NCBI RefSeq assembly: GCF_964204645.1
Contig: NC_134028.1
Coordinates: 8,473,001 to 8,537,000, forward strand
Direction of reading: 5' to 3'
Source: Tubulanus polymorphus
Lineage: Eukaryota; Nemertea; Palaeonemertea; Tubulaniformes; Tubulanidae
Length of the DNA stretch: 64,000 bases
Positions within the stretch are counted from its first letter, which is position 1, and each line of letters starts with the position of its first letter. The notes beneath the pieces are model-generated. The model made no database searches, was not told the origin of the DNA, and worked only from the letters and a program-made list of their open reading frames with translations. The position numbers were made by a program, and so were the translations under genes. This document shows, piece after piece, positions 56,048 through 63,727 of the stretch.

Positions 56048-56482
56048 ATGGAAGATAAAGTTGATAGTATTGATATTATTCCTCATGATATAAATAAAAC
56101 TAAATTAAAAACATATTTAAAAAAACAAATATTAGAATTTGAAAGTGACTTAAAGATAAAAAAGAAAAAATATTTAAAAAGTAAAATTATATATTATCTT
56201 ATTATTAGTGGTTCGGTTACAATTAGTTCTGTAATAACATTTCTAGCAATATTCAGTCCATTAACACCTTTAGCTATATCAATTGGTGTATTAGGATTAA
56301 GTTCAAGTGTTTTAACTGGTATAAGTTCAAAATTAAATATAAAAAGTAATAAAGAAAAAATAAAATCTAATATAAAAGAAATTAATAAATTAAAGAATAC
56401 ACTAGATTATATAATAAGTTTAAATGGTCATATAACAGTTGAAGAACAAGATAAATTATTAAAAGAATTAATAAATTATTAA
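56048..56482 (+). CDS. Two-helix (2TM) Polinton membrane protein, 144 aa
   Basis: A charged N-terminal coiled segment (KTYLKKQILEFESDLKIKKK) leads into a transmembrane hairpin at about 56-100 (SGSVTISSVITFLAI, then LAISIGVLGLSSSVLTGI). A second charged helix and the ending LDYIISLNGHITVEEQDKLL follow. The hairpin plus LDY-I-NG-T-EE ending recurs in hypothetical proteins of animal Polintons. Its general layout also resembles SLATT-type 2TM proteins, but there is no evidence for such a function. Confidence 0.65.
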   Translation: MEDKVDSIDIIPHDINKTKLKTYLKKQILEFESDLKIKKKKYLKSKIIYYLIISGSVTISSVITFLAIFSPLTPLAISIGVLGLSSSVLTGISSKLNIKSNKEKIKSNIKEINKLKNTLDYIISLNGHITVEEQDKLLKELINY

Positions 56483-56498
56483 TTTTTTAATTATATAA
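56480..56498 (+). promoter_or_regulatory. Late-type promoter motif, ORF 56499
   Basis: TAATTTTTT at 56480, TATATAAATG at the start codon, 19-nt spacing. The TAA is also the stop codon of the upstream gene. Confidence 0.55.
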
Positions 56499-57887
56499 AT
56501 GGTAGAAAGTTTTCCAAAAACTTTCCGATATAATAAATCAATTAAATATAATATTCCAGCAATAGATTTTAATAAAGATATTACATATAGAAATGAAGTT
56601 TTAAATTCATTAATTGATTTATATATTTATGTTACTGAAAGTAATAATTTTAATGCAAAGATGGAAAATATATTTCATGTATATTTAATTAATTTTAAAA
56701 AATTGAAAGATGAAAAACAATGGTTATTAAAATCTAATATGAAGTATTGGCAGAACCAATTAAATTTTGCTGTTTATTGTGCAACAACAGGATGTGGAAT
56801 AAGTTGGAATGATCATTTGAATAATTCTAAATATAAATTAATTCAAAGTTTATTTAGATTTCATACATACTTTCAAATCAGAATAATATTAAATGAATTA
56901 GAGTGCGCTTTACCAGGATCTAGATATTTTAAAGAATTAGATAATAATATTAATTTATCAAAGTTTTATAAAATTTGTAATGAATTTAATATAGATATAA
57001 ATAATTCTGATTTTAGAATAAAAATTGGAACAATAAGATCACTTCCATGCCCTAGAAAGATTGCAGAATATTGTGCACTTCCCATACCATCTAATAGCTT
57101 TTATAATATCTATAATAAAAAATTAGGTTATGGTAAAATAGAAACAAAGGATTTAGAAACATTAAATTTCAATAAATTACCGAAATTTTATGATAATTTA
57201 AAACAAGAAAACAATAATGGTTGGGTTTATTTTATTTTAGAAAATAGTGAAGGTTTTACTAAATCAGGTATAGAAAGAATAAATCAATCTATTAGAACTT
57301 ATTTGATTTGTATTCTAGGATCACAAGTTGAAACAAGATCACCGATAATTGGAAATTTGAATACATCATTCGATACACAAAAACAATTCAAAGTTTTATT
57401 TGAAGATTCAATTCATAATGATAAAAATAGATCGATTCCAGAAAACATTATAAGATATCAAAATTATTTAGATAAATCTCATGTAAGACTTAATTATTGT
57501 ATAGGCCCTAATCTATTAATTATTTCTAATGATTTAGTATTAAAGATGGGAAATATAATTGGTTATAATAATCTAATTAAAACAGCAACAATAAATAATT
57601 CATTTGGATTAAATGATATAAATAAAAAGATTATTACTGCTCCAAAATTAATGGAAGGTGAAAAAAATAAAAAACACATTCAATCAACAGAAACTAAAAC
57701 TAAGAATATTAAATTGGTTAATGATTCCAAAATAAAAGATTACAATACATCAGAAAATAATAGAACTAATAATATTCAACATGATATAATTAAACTAAAT
57801 GATGATAATAAATCACATGAAAATACTAAATTAGCTATAACTTGTATAGGAATTGTAATCGGAGGAATATTATATTTTAAATTTTAA
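56499..57887 (+). CDS. Large conserved Polinton virion protein, 462 aa
   Basis: The conserved core includes YWQNQLNFAVYCATTGCGISW (about 87-107), LFRFHTYFQIRIILNEL and CALPGSRYF. It continues with GFTKSGIERINQSIRTYLI, LGSQVETRSPIIGN, and RLNYCIGPNLLIISNDLVLKMG (about 331-350). The C-terminal ~90 residues are hydrophilic and asparagine/lysine-rich, and end with a single transmembrane helix (about 445-460, CIGIVIGGILY). I recognise the CATTGCG and RSPIIGN blocks from large uncharacterised proteins of Polintons and adintoviruses, which always lie near the capsid genes. A structural role is likely; it is not the major capsid protein, which is encoded further downstream. Confidence 0.7.
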   Translation: MVESFPKTFRYNKSIKYNIPAIDFNKDITYRNEVLNSLIDLYIYVTESNNFNAKMENIFHVYLINFKKLKDEKQWLLKSNMKYWQNQLNFAVYCATTGCGISWNDHLNNSKYKLIQSLFRFHTYFQIRIILNELECALPGSRYFKELDNNINLSKFYKICNEFNIDINNSDFRIKIGTIRSLPCPRKIAEYCALPIPSNSFYNIYNKKLGYGKIETKDLETLNFNKLPKFYDNLKQENNNGWVYFILENSEGFTKSGIERINQSIRTYLICILGSQVETRSPIIGNLNTSFDTQKQFKVLFEDSIHNDKNRSIPENIIRYQNYLDKSHVRLNYCIGPNLLIISNDLVLKMGNIIGYNNLIKTATINNSFGLNDINKKIITAPKLMEGEKNKKHIQSTETKTKNIKLVNDSKIKDYNTSENNRTNNIQHDIIKLNDDNKSHENTKLAITCIGIVIGGILYFKF

Positions 57888-57904
57888 TTTTCTTTATTAT
57901 ATAA
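57885..57904 (+). promoter_or_regulatory. Late-type promoter motif, ORF 57905
   Basis: TAATTTTCTTT at 57885 with TATATAAATG at the start codon; spacing is 20 nt, one more than the norm. The TAA is the stop codon of the upstream gene. Confidence 0.5.
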
Positions 57905-59467
57905 ATGGAAGTAGAAGGTGTAGAAGATATTGGAATGGATCCTTTTGATAAACCTGGTATAACTGATGAACAACCACCTAATTTTGATGAAACAAGTTTT
58001 AATGATGGTAATGAAACAGCATATAATTCTAATTTAACTACACCCCAATTTATTGACAAAGCACGTTCAAAGATAAGTATTGAAAATGAAGTACCAGAAA
58101 TAACAGAAAAAGAATACAATTATAATGAATTTATTAATGATTTTAAACCTTTATTTGAAGAATCTGGTTATAATATAAATGAAAGAGGCGCTAGACTTTT
58201 AGTAAAAGATTTAAAATATTTAGATGGTGAATATTATTATTATTTGGATGGTGATAATTTAAATGGTGAATTTTATATTAATATCTCTTATAAAAATCAA
58301 AACAAAATATTAGCAGAATCAACTTTGATTAAGTTAGAACCAGATAGAATTAAGAGAATAAGTAATAGTAATGAAATAACTGTTGTTACACAAGAAGAAA
58401 TAGATCACTTTAAAAAATTATTTAAAAAAAGAATTAATGAGTTATTTAACAAAATCTATGATAATTTAGAACCAGAAATGGAAGAGAATAGAAATCGATT
58501 AGATAGATTGAGATCTTCAACACCCGAAACATCGAGAAGAGACACTCAACCAATTGATAATGATTCAAGTCAATTACAATTACAATTACAATTAGAAAAA
58601 CAAATTAATAGATTAAGTGATTCAGAAGAAGAAATGAATAGTACTGGAATAAATCGACTGCAATATTTACTAGAAAAAGGATTTCTTAATTTAACTGATG
58701 AAGAATTAGAAGCATTTCCTGAACAAATACGTAGAGAAATTAAAGGTATACAAGTATCAGCTGATGAAATTGCTAATATTAAGATGAGATTTTCTAAAAT
58801 AACCATGTTAGAAAAAGAATTAACTAATGCAGATGAAGAATTAAAACAATTAGAATTAAATAGAGATCTTAATGTAATTTATGAAGCTGATTATGAAAGC
58901 AGAAAGTTAGCTTTAGTAAAAGAAATAGATGATTTAGAATATAACATAAAATTACAAAAAGAAGAAAGAGATATATTATTAAAATCATATGATCTTAATC
59001 ATATTAAAAAATTAAAAGTTATTTTTAAAGATTTGTTGATTAAACCAGATTCTGAAATATCATTAAAAGACAGAATAAGATTATTATTTAAATTAGAAGG
59101 AATAACAATTCTTTCAATTGTAACAGCTGTAACTATGTTATTTACAACAATTGGTTTAGCAATATCAAATGCTTTGAAATCTACTCCTACTCCCACTCCC
59201 AATAAACCAGATAAACCTCCAGGTAATAATTCTATACAAGATAAAGTTAAAGATGGTTTAAAGAAATTAGCAAAATATTTATGGGAACTATCAAAGAAAT
59301 CTGCTGCAGCTTTACCGGGAGTTATTGCTTCAATTGTTGGTTTTATATTGAAATCTGCAGGTAATATTCTTAACTTTGCTGCTGAACATATTATTTTATT
59401 TTTAATTACAGTTGTAAGTGCTATTATTTTTGGGTTAGTAAATATGATATCAAAAAATATCAAGTAA
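57905..59467 (+). CDS. Conserved Polinton protein with C-terminal membrane region, 520 aa
   Basis: An acidic N-terminus (about 1-60) precedes a folded part containing NERGARLLVKDLKYLDGEYY and DRIKRISNSNEI. A long helical/coiled region follows (about 215-365, with a glutamine-leucine run QLQLQLQL at 220-228). A hydrophobic segment at about 398-418 (ILSIVTAVTMLFTTIGLAI) comes before a threonine-proline linker and a final hydrophobic region (about 471-516, LPGVIASIVGFILKSAGN, then AAEHIILFLITVVSAIIFGL). The LPGVI-SIV-F--K-AG--L-F-AEH ending is typical of a family found in Polintons. It may be a membrane-penetration or vertex-associated virion protein; function not established. Just after the gene a 20-nt phrase (ATGATATCAAAAAATATCAA) is duplicated. 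Confidence 0.7.
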   Translation: MEVEGVEDIGMDPFDKPGITDEQPPNFDETSFNDGNETAYNSNLTTPQFIDKARSKISIENEVPEITEKEYNYNEFINDFKPLFEESGYNINERGARLLVKDLKYLDGEYYYYLDGDNLNGEFYINISYKNQNKILAESTLIKLEPDRIKRISNSNEITVVTQEEIDHFKKLFKKRINELFNKIYDNLEPEMEENRNRLDRLRSSTPETSRRDTQPIDNDSSQLQLQLQLEKQINRLSDSEEEMNSTGINRLQYLLEKGFLNLTDEELEAFPEQIRREIKGIQVSADEIANIKMRFSKITMLEKELTNADEELKQLELNRDLNVIYEADYESRKLALVKEIDDLEYNIKLQKEERDILLKSYDLNHIKKLKVIFKDLLIKPDSEISLKDRIRLLFKLEGITILSIVTAVTMLFTTIGLAISNALKSTPTPTPNKPDKPPGNNSIQDKVKDGLKKLAKYLWELSKKSAAALPGVIASIVGFILKSAGNILNFAAEHIILFLITVVSAIIFGLVNMISKNIK

Positions 59468-59502
59468 ACCATGATATCAAAAAATATCAAAAAATAAATA
59501 AT

Positions 59503-59521
59503 TAATTTTTTTGTTAAATAA
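59503..59521 (+). promoter_or_regulatory. Late-type promoter motif, major capsid gene
   Basis: TAATTTTTTT at 59503, TTAAATAAATG at the start codon, 19-nt spacing. Among the clearest examples and placed before the most abundant structural protein. Confidence 0.6.
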
Positions 59522-60769
59522 ATGAGTGGGAGTTATATAAGTCCTTCGAAGAATCATAGAATATCTAATGCTATTAAAGCAGAGAGATCACATCATATAA
59601 TTACTCATAACCCTTCTAATATTAATCCCGATGAAACTTTATACGTTAGAATCCCTCGATTAACACAAAATACTTTTTATGTTCCAAACAGTATTTATTT
59701 ATCAGCCGATATAAAAGTAACTGGCCATGATAACAATTATGTTGTTGATAATGTTGGAAGATATTTGATTAAAAAATTAACTATAAAGATTGGTCCGGAA
59801 ACAGTTTTCTCATTAGATGATTATAATTTATTTATGCATTATAAAGATTTATGGTTAACTAAAGAAAATAGAAATAATATGATATTTCAAGGCATCCAAT
59901 CGGAAAACCATAATAAATTAAGATCTGAAGCCAATAATGCAGTAGTAACTCGTGCCACAGATAATTTGATTAAAAAGATTTATGGAAGCAAATATAAAAT
60001 TCCATTAGACTTTGAATTGATAAATAATAATGCACCTTTATATAAATACGCAATTCAAGAAGATATTATATTTGAGATAACATTTGCTCCTGTAAATGAA
60101 ATTGTATTATCTAGCGTTGTTAAAGATATGGGTTATAAATTATCGAATATATGTTTAGAATATAACACAGTAACTAATGAAAATATTGCTAGCACAATTC
60201 AAACTCAATACAATCAAGGATTTTCATTATTATATGATTATATTGATAAATTTAAAACTGTAACTATTAATGCAAATGATGAAATAATTAATGAGAATAT
60301 TAACTTTCCTAGAAGATCTATTAAAGGTATATTAATATTTTTTACTATTGCAACATATTCTAATGGTGCAATAAATGTTGATAATTATTATAATCCTGAA
60401 ATAACAAAAGTAGAAATAACTATTGAAGGTATAGCGAATAAAATATTTTGTCAAGGAATGAGAATGATAGATCAATGGGTAGAAATTAAAAAACATTTTA
60501 TGAATGAAAAAGTAAAATCATTTGAAAATTGTAATATTAATCAAATTGATTATTATACCGGTAATAAATATGCATTATGGTTAGATTTTAGAACAACTGA
60601 AGATAATTCATTACATGGTTCTGGAAAAAAACTACAAAATACAAAAGATGGAATACAATTATTCATGAAAAAGAATAAAGGAATCAAAAATTTTAAAATG
60701 CACATTTATATTATATCTGATGCGCAATTAAATATTGTAAATTCACAATTAGATAGTATTCAATATTAG
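59522..60769 (+). CDS. Major capsid protein (double jelly-roll hexon)
   Basis: 415 residues, a usual length for Polinton/adintovirus hexons. Conserved blocks: NPDETLYVRIPRLTQNTFYV with the following SIYLSADIKVTGHDNN, NVGRYLIKKLTIKIG, and GIQSENHNKLRS. Then YGSKYKIPLDFELIN followed by ITFAPVNEIV, ENINFPRRSIKGILIFF, YNPEITKVEITIEG and FCQGM. The order matches the first and second jelly rolls of the family. The protein would build the icosahedral shell, together with the penton-like protein and the packaging ATPase. No frameshift or stop. The protease that usually processes capsid proteins was not found. Confidence 0.85.
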   Translation: MSGSYISPSKNHRISNAIKAERSHHIITHNPSNINPDETLYVRIPRLTQNTFYVPNSIYLSADIKVTGHDNNYVVDNVGRYLIKKLTIKIGPETVFSLDDYNLFMHYKDLWLTKENRNNMIFQGIQSENHNKLRSEANNAVVTRATDNLIKKIYGSKYKIPLDFELINNNAPLYKYAIQEDIIFEITFAPVNEIVLSSVVKDMGYKLSNICLEYNTVTNENIASTIQTQYNQGFSLLYDYIDKFKTVTINANDEIINENINFPRRSIKGILIFFTIATYSNGAINVDNYYNPEITKVEITIEGIANKIFCQGMRMIDQWVEIKKHFMNEKVKSFENCNINQIDYYTGNKYALWLDFRTTEDNSLHGSGKKLQNTKDGIQLFMKKNKGIKNFKMHIYIISDAQLNIVNSQLDSIQY

Positions 60770-60780
60770 AAATATAAAGT

Positions 60781-60799
60781 TAAAATTAAGTGTATATAA
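60781..60799 (+). promoter_or_regulatory. Variant promoter motif, integrase gene
   Basis: TAAAATTAAG at 60781 replaces the T-run; TATATAAATG overlaps the ATG; spacing is again 19 nt. The same variant precedes the ATPase. Confidence 0.45.
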
Positions 60800-61927
60800 A
60801 TGGGTGGTAAAAAATCTCCTAATACTAAAGAACAATATTTAAGAAATTTATATTACAACCCTGAGAGTTCGGTTGCTTATTCTTCTACCAAACATATATG
60901 GCGTCAAGTAAAACAAGATAAATTAGATAAGATAATCCCACAAAATTTAGTTAAATATAAAGATATAAATGAATTTATGTTAGAACAACCAACATATACA
61001 ACACATAAAAAAATTGTTAGAAAATATGAAACTCGTAAAACTATGGTAAGTTATGTAGATCAACAGTGGCAAGGAGATTTAATTGATAGGAAAAATGTTA
61101 AGAAAGATAATGATGATTATTGGTGGTTATTGAATATAATTGATATTTTTAGTCGTTATGTATGGAGTTTCCCACTTTATAGAAAAGATGCTGCACAAAC
61201 ATCACATGTTTTAAGAAAATTTCTTTCGGATGATAAACTAAAACCAGAAAAAATACAATTTGATGATGGAAAAGAATTTGATAATTCACTTGTTCATGAA
61301 CTCTTAGATAATCATAATATTAAATATTTTTCAACAAAATCAGATAAAAAAGCAGCAGTTGTTGAACGATTTAATAGAACATTAAGAACAAGAATGTGGA
61401 AATATTTTACAGCAAATAATACTTTTAAATGGATTGATGTTTTACCAAAATTGATAGAAGGATATAATAATTCTTATCATTCTTCTATTGGAATGAAACC
61501 TATTGATGCTAGAAAATCTGAAAATGCTGAAATTGTTTGGAATAATTTATATGGAGCATTTCTTATAGATGATTTTGGTGAACCTAAATTTAAAGTTGGT
61601 CAAAATGTTAGAATTTCTAAGTATAAAAAGATATTTGATAAAGGATACGATCGAAATTTTACTAGGGAAATATATAAAATAAAAAAGGTAATAACAACAA
61701 AACCATATGTCTATAAATTAGAAGATTTAGATGGTGAAGAAGTTGATGGATATTTTTATGAAGAAGAATTAAGTTTAACTACTGAAAATCTAGAACAAGA
61801 ATATAAAATTGAAAAAGTATTAAAAACAAAAACTATTAAAAGAAAAAAATATTCTTTAGTAAAATGGGTTGGATGGCCAGATAAATTCAATGAATGGATA
61901 TTATCAAGTAAAATTAAAAATATATAA
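60800..61927 (+). CDS. Integrase (rve, DDE) with C-terminal chromodomain
   Basis: 375 residues. The catalytic core has WQGDL (Asp93), IQFDDGKEF (Asp155) and KKAAVVERFNRTLR (Glu189), the DDE triad that joins element ends to host DNA. NIIDIFSRYVWSFPL is the usual core strand. After residue 240 an SH3-like region (FKVGQNVRISKYK) precedes a chromodomain (about 333-375: YKIEKVLKTK, then KYSLVKWVGWPDKFNEWI), whose aromatic residues could read methylated histone tails and direct insertion. Chromodomains are known on Polinton integrases. The gene abuts the ATPase without a gap: the stop codon is immediately followed by ATG. Confidence 0.9.
   Translation: MGGKKSPNTKEQYLRNLYYNPESSVAYSSTKHIWRQVKQDKLDKIIPQNLVKYKDINEFMLEQPTYTTHKKIVRKYETRKTMVSYVDQQWQGDLIDRKNVKKDNDDYWWLLNIIDIFSRYVWSFPLYRKDAAQTSHVLRKFLSDDKLKPEKIQFDDGKEFDNSLVHELLDNHNIKYFSTKSDKKAAVVERFNRTLRTRMWKYFTANNTFKWIDVLPKLIEGYNNSYHSSIGMKPIDARKSENAEIVWNNLYGAFLIDDFGEPKFKVGQNVRISKYKKIFDKGYDRNFTREIYKIKKVITTKPYVYKLEDLDGEEVDGYFYEEELSLTTENLEQEYKIEKVLKTKTIKRKKYSLVKWVGWPDKFNEWILSSKIKNI
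61909..61927 (+). promoter_or_regulatory. Variant promoter motif, ATPase gene
   Basis: TAAAATTAAAAATATATAA occupies the last codons of the integrase gene and ends exactly at the ATPase ATG; 19-nt spacing. Confidence 0.45.
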
Positions 61928-62536
61928 ATGAATAAGGAATTACTCATATTTGAGCCTCATAATATGTTAATTTCTGGTGTAACAAATTGTGGAAAAACTT
62001 ATTTTATATTACATTTATTAGAAACTGTTTATGAAAACTATTTTGATAATATAGTATTATTTTGTCCAACATATGAATTTAATCAAACTTATGATAGAAA
62101 TATTACTAGGAATAATAAATTTATTATATTAGATCCTAAAACAGTAAAAGAAAATTTAGATAATTGTATTAAAATAGCAATTGATATTTATAAAGGATCA
62201 AATACATTATTTATCATAGATGATTGTGCAAATTTACATGATTCTAAAATTAGAGAAAGTGAGTTATGTTATTTAGCTTTCTCTGGGAGACATTTTGGGA
62301 TAACAACTTGGGTTTTAAATCAAAAATATAATTCAATTGTTAAAGACTTTAGAGAAAACATTAGATTTCTAGTTTTATTCTACAATAAAGATAGAAAATC
62401 AATGAAAAATGCACTTGAGGAAAATGATATTATTCCACATGATTTACATAATGAATATATGGATGAGTTGAAAAATATCAAAAGATCAAAATTACTATTT
62501 AGATTACAACACCCATTTAAATATGAATTTATTTAA
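61928..62536 (+). CDS. Genome-packaging ATPase (A32/FtsK-HerA type)
   Basis: 202 residues. Walker A is GVTNCGKT (residues 17-24), Walker B is LFIIDDCAN (Asp98, Asp99), followed by SGRHFGITTWVLNQ, which contains the sensor-like Gln of A32-type ATPases. The enzyme would pump DNA into preformed capsids. It is shorter than poxvirus A32 but normal for Polintons. Complete frame, no membrane segments. Confidence 0.9.
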   Translation: MNKELLIFEPHNMLISGVTNCGKTYFILHLLETVYENYFDNIVLFCPTYEFNQTYDRNITRNNKFIILDPKTVKENLDNCIKIAIDIYKGSNTLFIIDDCANLHDSKIRESELCYLAFSGRHFGITTWVLNQKYNSIVKDFRENIRFLVLFYNKDRKSMKNALEENDIIPHDLHNEYMDELKNIKRSKLLFRLQHPFKYEFI

Positions 62537-62820
62537 ATTCAATTAGTTTGTTAATCTAGTTGAATTCTAGTTATTGGTAGTTGTAACAAAAATCAAATAG
62601 ATTTAACAATATTTTAACTAGCTTGTTAATCTATTTTAATTCTAGTTACATTCTAGTTGAATTCTAGTTGTTAGTAGTTGAAACAAAAATCAACTAGATT
62701 TAACAAGAAATAAATAAAAACAACAATATTTCAACTAGCTTGTTAATCTAGTTGAATTCTAGTTACATTCTAGTTAAATTCTAGTTGCAACATCACACAA
62801 TTAATTTTTTTGTTATATAA
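62537..62820. repeat. CTAGTT repeat array between ATPase and ORF 62821
   Basis: The only long non-coding gap inside the element. CTAGTT occurs at least nine times and its complement AACTAG three times, mostly in phrases such as CTAGTTGAATTCTAGTT and TTAGTAGTTGAAACAAAAAT. A ~50-nt block beginning ACTAGCTTGTTAATCTA appears twice. Because the motif also occurs inverted, several short hairpins can form. It may be a replication or packaging signal, or just a local minisatellite. Confidence 0.8.
62802..62820 (+). promoter_or_regulatory. Late-type promoter motif, ORF 62821
   Basis: TAATTTTTTT at 62802, TATATAAATG at the start codon, 19-nt spacing; follows the CTAGTT array directly. Confidence 0.6.
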
Positions 62821-63426
62821 ATGGTAGGTGAAAAGAAAATAAAATCTAAAAATGGTGATGTTCCAATTGAAAAAACTTTAGATAATTTAGGAATAACAGA
62901 AACAAAATTAACTCCAGATGATGGTGTTTTAAATAATGTTACAACAAATAATAATTATGAATATTATCTTTATTGTAAACATCAATTAGAAATATTAATA
63001 GCATCTGGAAAATGTAAAAATTTTGTCAGTAAAAATTTAACTTATAATGAATTAGACACAATGAAATCAGATGAAATTATTAAATTATTTAAGATTTATG
63101 AAGCCGCGAGAACAGCTAGAATTAATGACGCGATATCAGAAAATGTAGTAAAAGGTTATAGTAAATTATGTAATTATATACTACCAATTGAAGATGAAAA
63201 TAGATTATATTCCGATTTAAAAAATGATTATTTAGTTATGACTGAATTAAATAAATGGATTGGATATTTATCATTTCAATTAGGTGGATTTATGACATTA
63301 TTATCAACTGGAGTTATAACATTTTCAAATATTGAAAGTAAAAATATTTCTATAATAAATGAGCGAGGTGAAAGAAGTGAAGGAATTAACTGTGAAGAAA
63401 AAACCGAGAACTCAGAAACAAATTGA
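62821..63426 (+). CDS. Conserved Polinton hypothetical protein, 201 aa
   Basis: The hydrophilic N-terminus is followed by a helical core with YYLYCKHQLEILIASGKCKN and DEIIKLFKIYEAARTARIND. It continues with GYSKLCNYILPIEDENRLYS and ends in a hydrophobic segment (about 146-168, LSFQLGGFMTLLSTGVITFS). The blocks EILIASGKCK and KLYEAxxxARxND are ones I recall from uncharacterised Polinton/adintovirus proteins. Function unknown. The last 23 codons overlap the next gene in another frame. Confidence 0.65.
   Translation: MVGEKKIKSKNGDVPIEKTLDNLGITETKLTPDDGVLNNVTTNNNYEYYLYCKHQLEILIASGKCKNFVSKNLTYNELDTMKSDEIIKLFKIYEAARTARINDAISENVVKGYSKLCNYILPIEDENRLYSDLKNDYLVMTELNKWIGYLSFQLGGFMTLLSTGVITFSNIESKNISIINERGERSEGINCEEKTENSETN
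63339..63358 (+). promoter_or_regulatory. Weak promoter-like motif, ORF 63359
   Basis: TAAAAATATTT at 63339 and TAATAAATG at the start codon, 20-nt spacing, inside the upstream coding region. The weakest match in the series. Confidence 0.3.
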
Positions 63427-63727
63427 ATGGTCTCGACAATTAGGAATTAAATCACAAGAATATAAAAAAGCTGTAAAAGAAAAAATAAGTAATAAAAATG
63501 TTAATAAAAATGGTGAAAATATTGTTATTTCTACTCCTTCTGATAGTAGAATATTTGATAAATATTTATATTTTACAGTTGGATTTGTAATTGTATTCAT
63601 TTTGATTGGGTGTAGTTGGTATAAGAAATCAAATAAAATTCATAATATTAGTAATTCTGAACCAACTGCTATCAAAAATGAAAGTACTTCTGAAATTCCA
63701 AAATTGATAATAAAAAAAATGGATTAA
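63359..63727 (+). CDS. Small single-pass viral membrane protein, 122 aa
   Basis: A basic N-terminal half (KKKPRTQKQIEWSRQLGIKS, KKAVKEK) leads to one transmembrane helix (about 67-87, YFTVGFVIVFILIGCSW) and a short hydrophilic tail. Overlaps the end of ORF 62821 by 68 nt. A basic domain plus anchor would suit a protein linking virion membrane and DNA, but nothing proves this. Confidence 0.6.
   Translation: MSEVKEVKELTVKKKPRTQKQIEWSRQLGIKSQEYKKAVKEKISNKNVNKNGENIVISTPSDSRIFDKYLYFTVGFVIVFILIGCSWYKKSNKIHNISNSEPTAIKNESTSEIPKLIIKKMD

Noticed and set aside
58999-59490. 163-codon minus-strand open frame opposite ORF 57905
   Set aside because: It is an AT-rich shadow of a real gene on the plus strand, with no promoter motif on its own strand.
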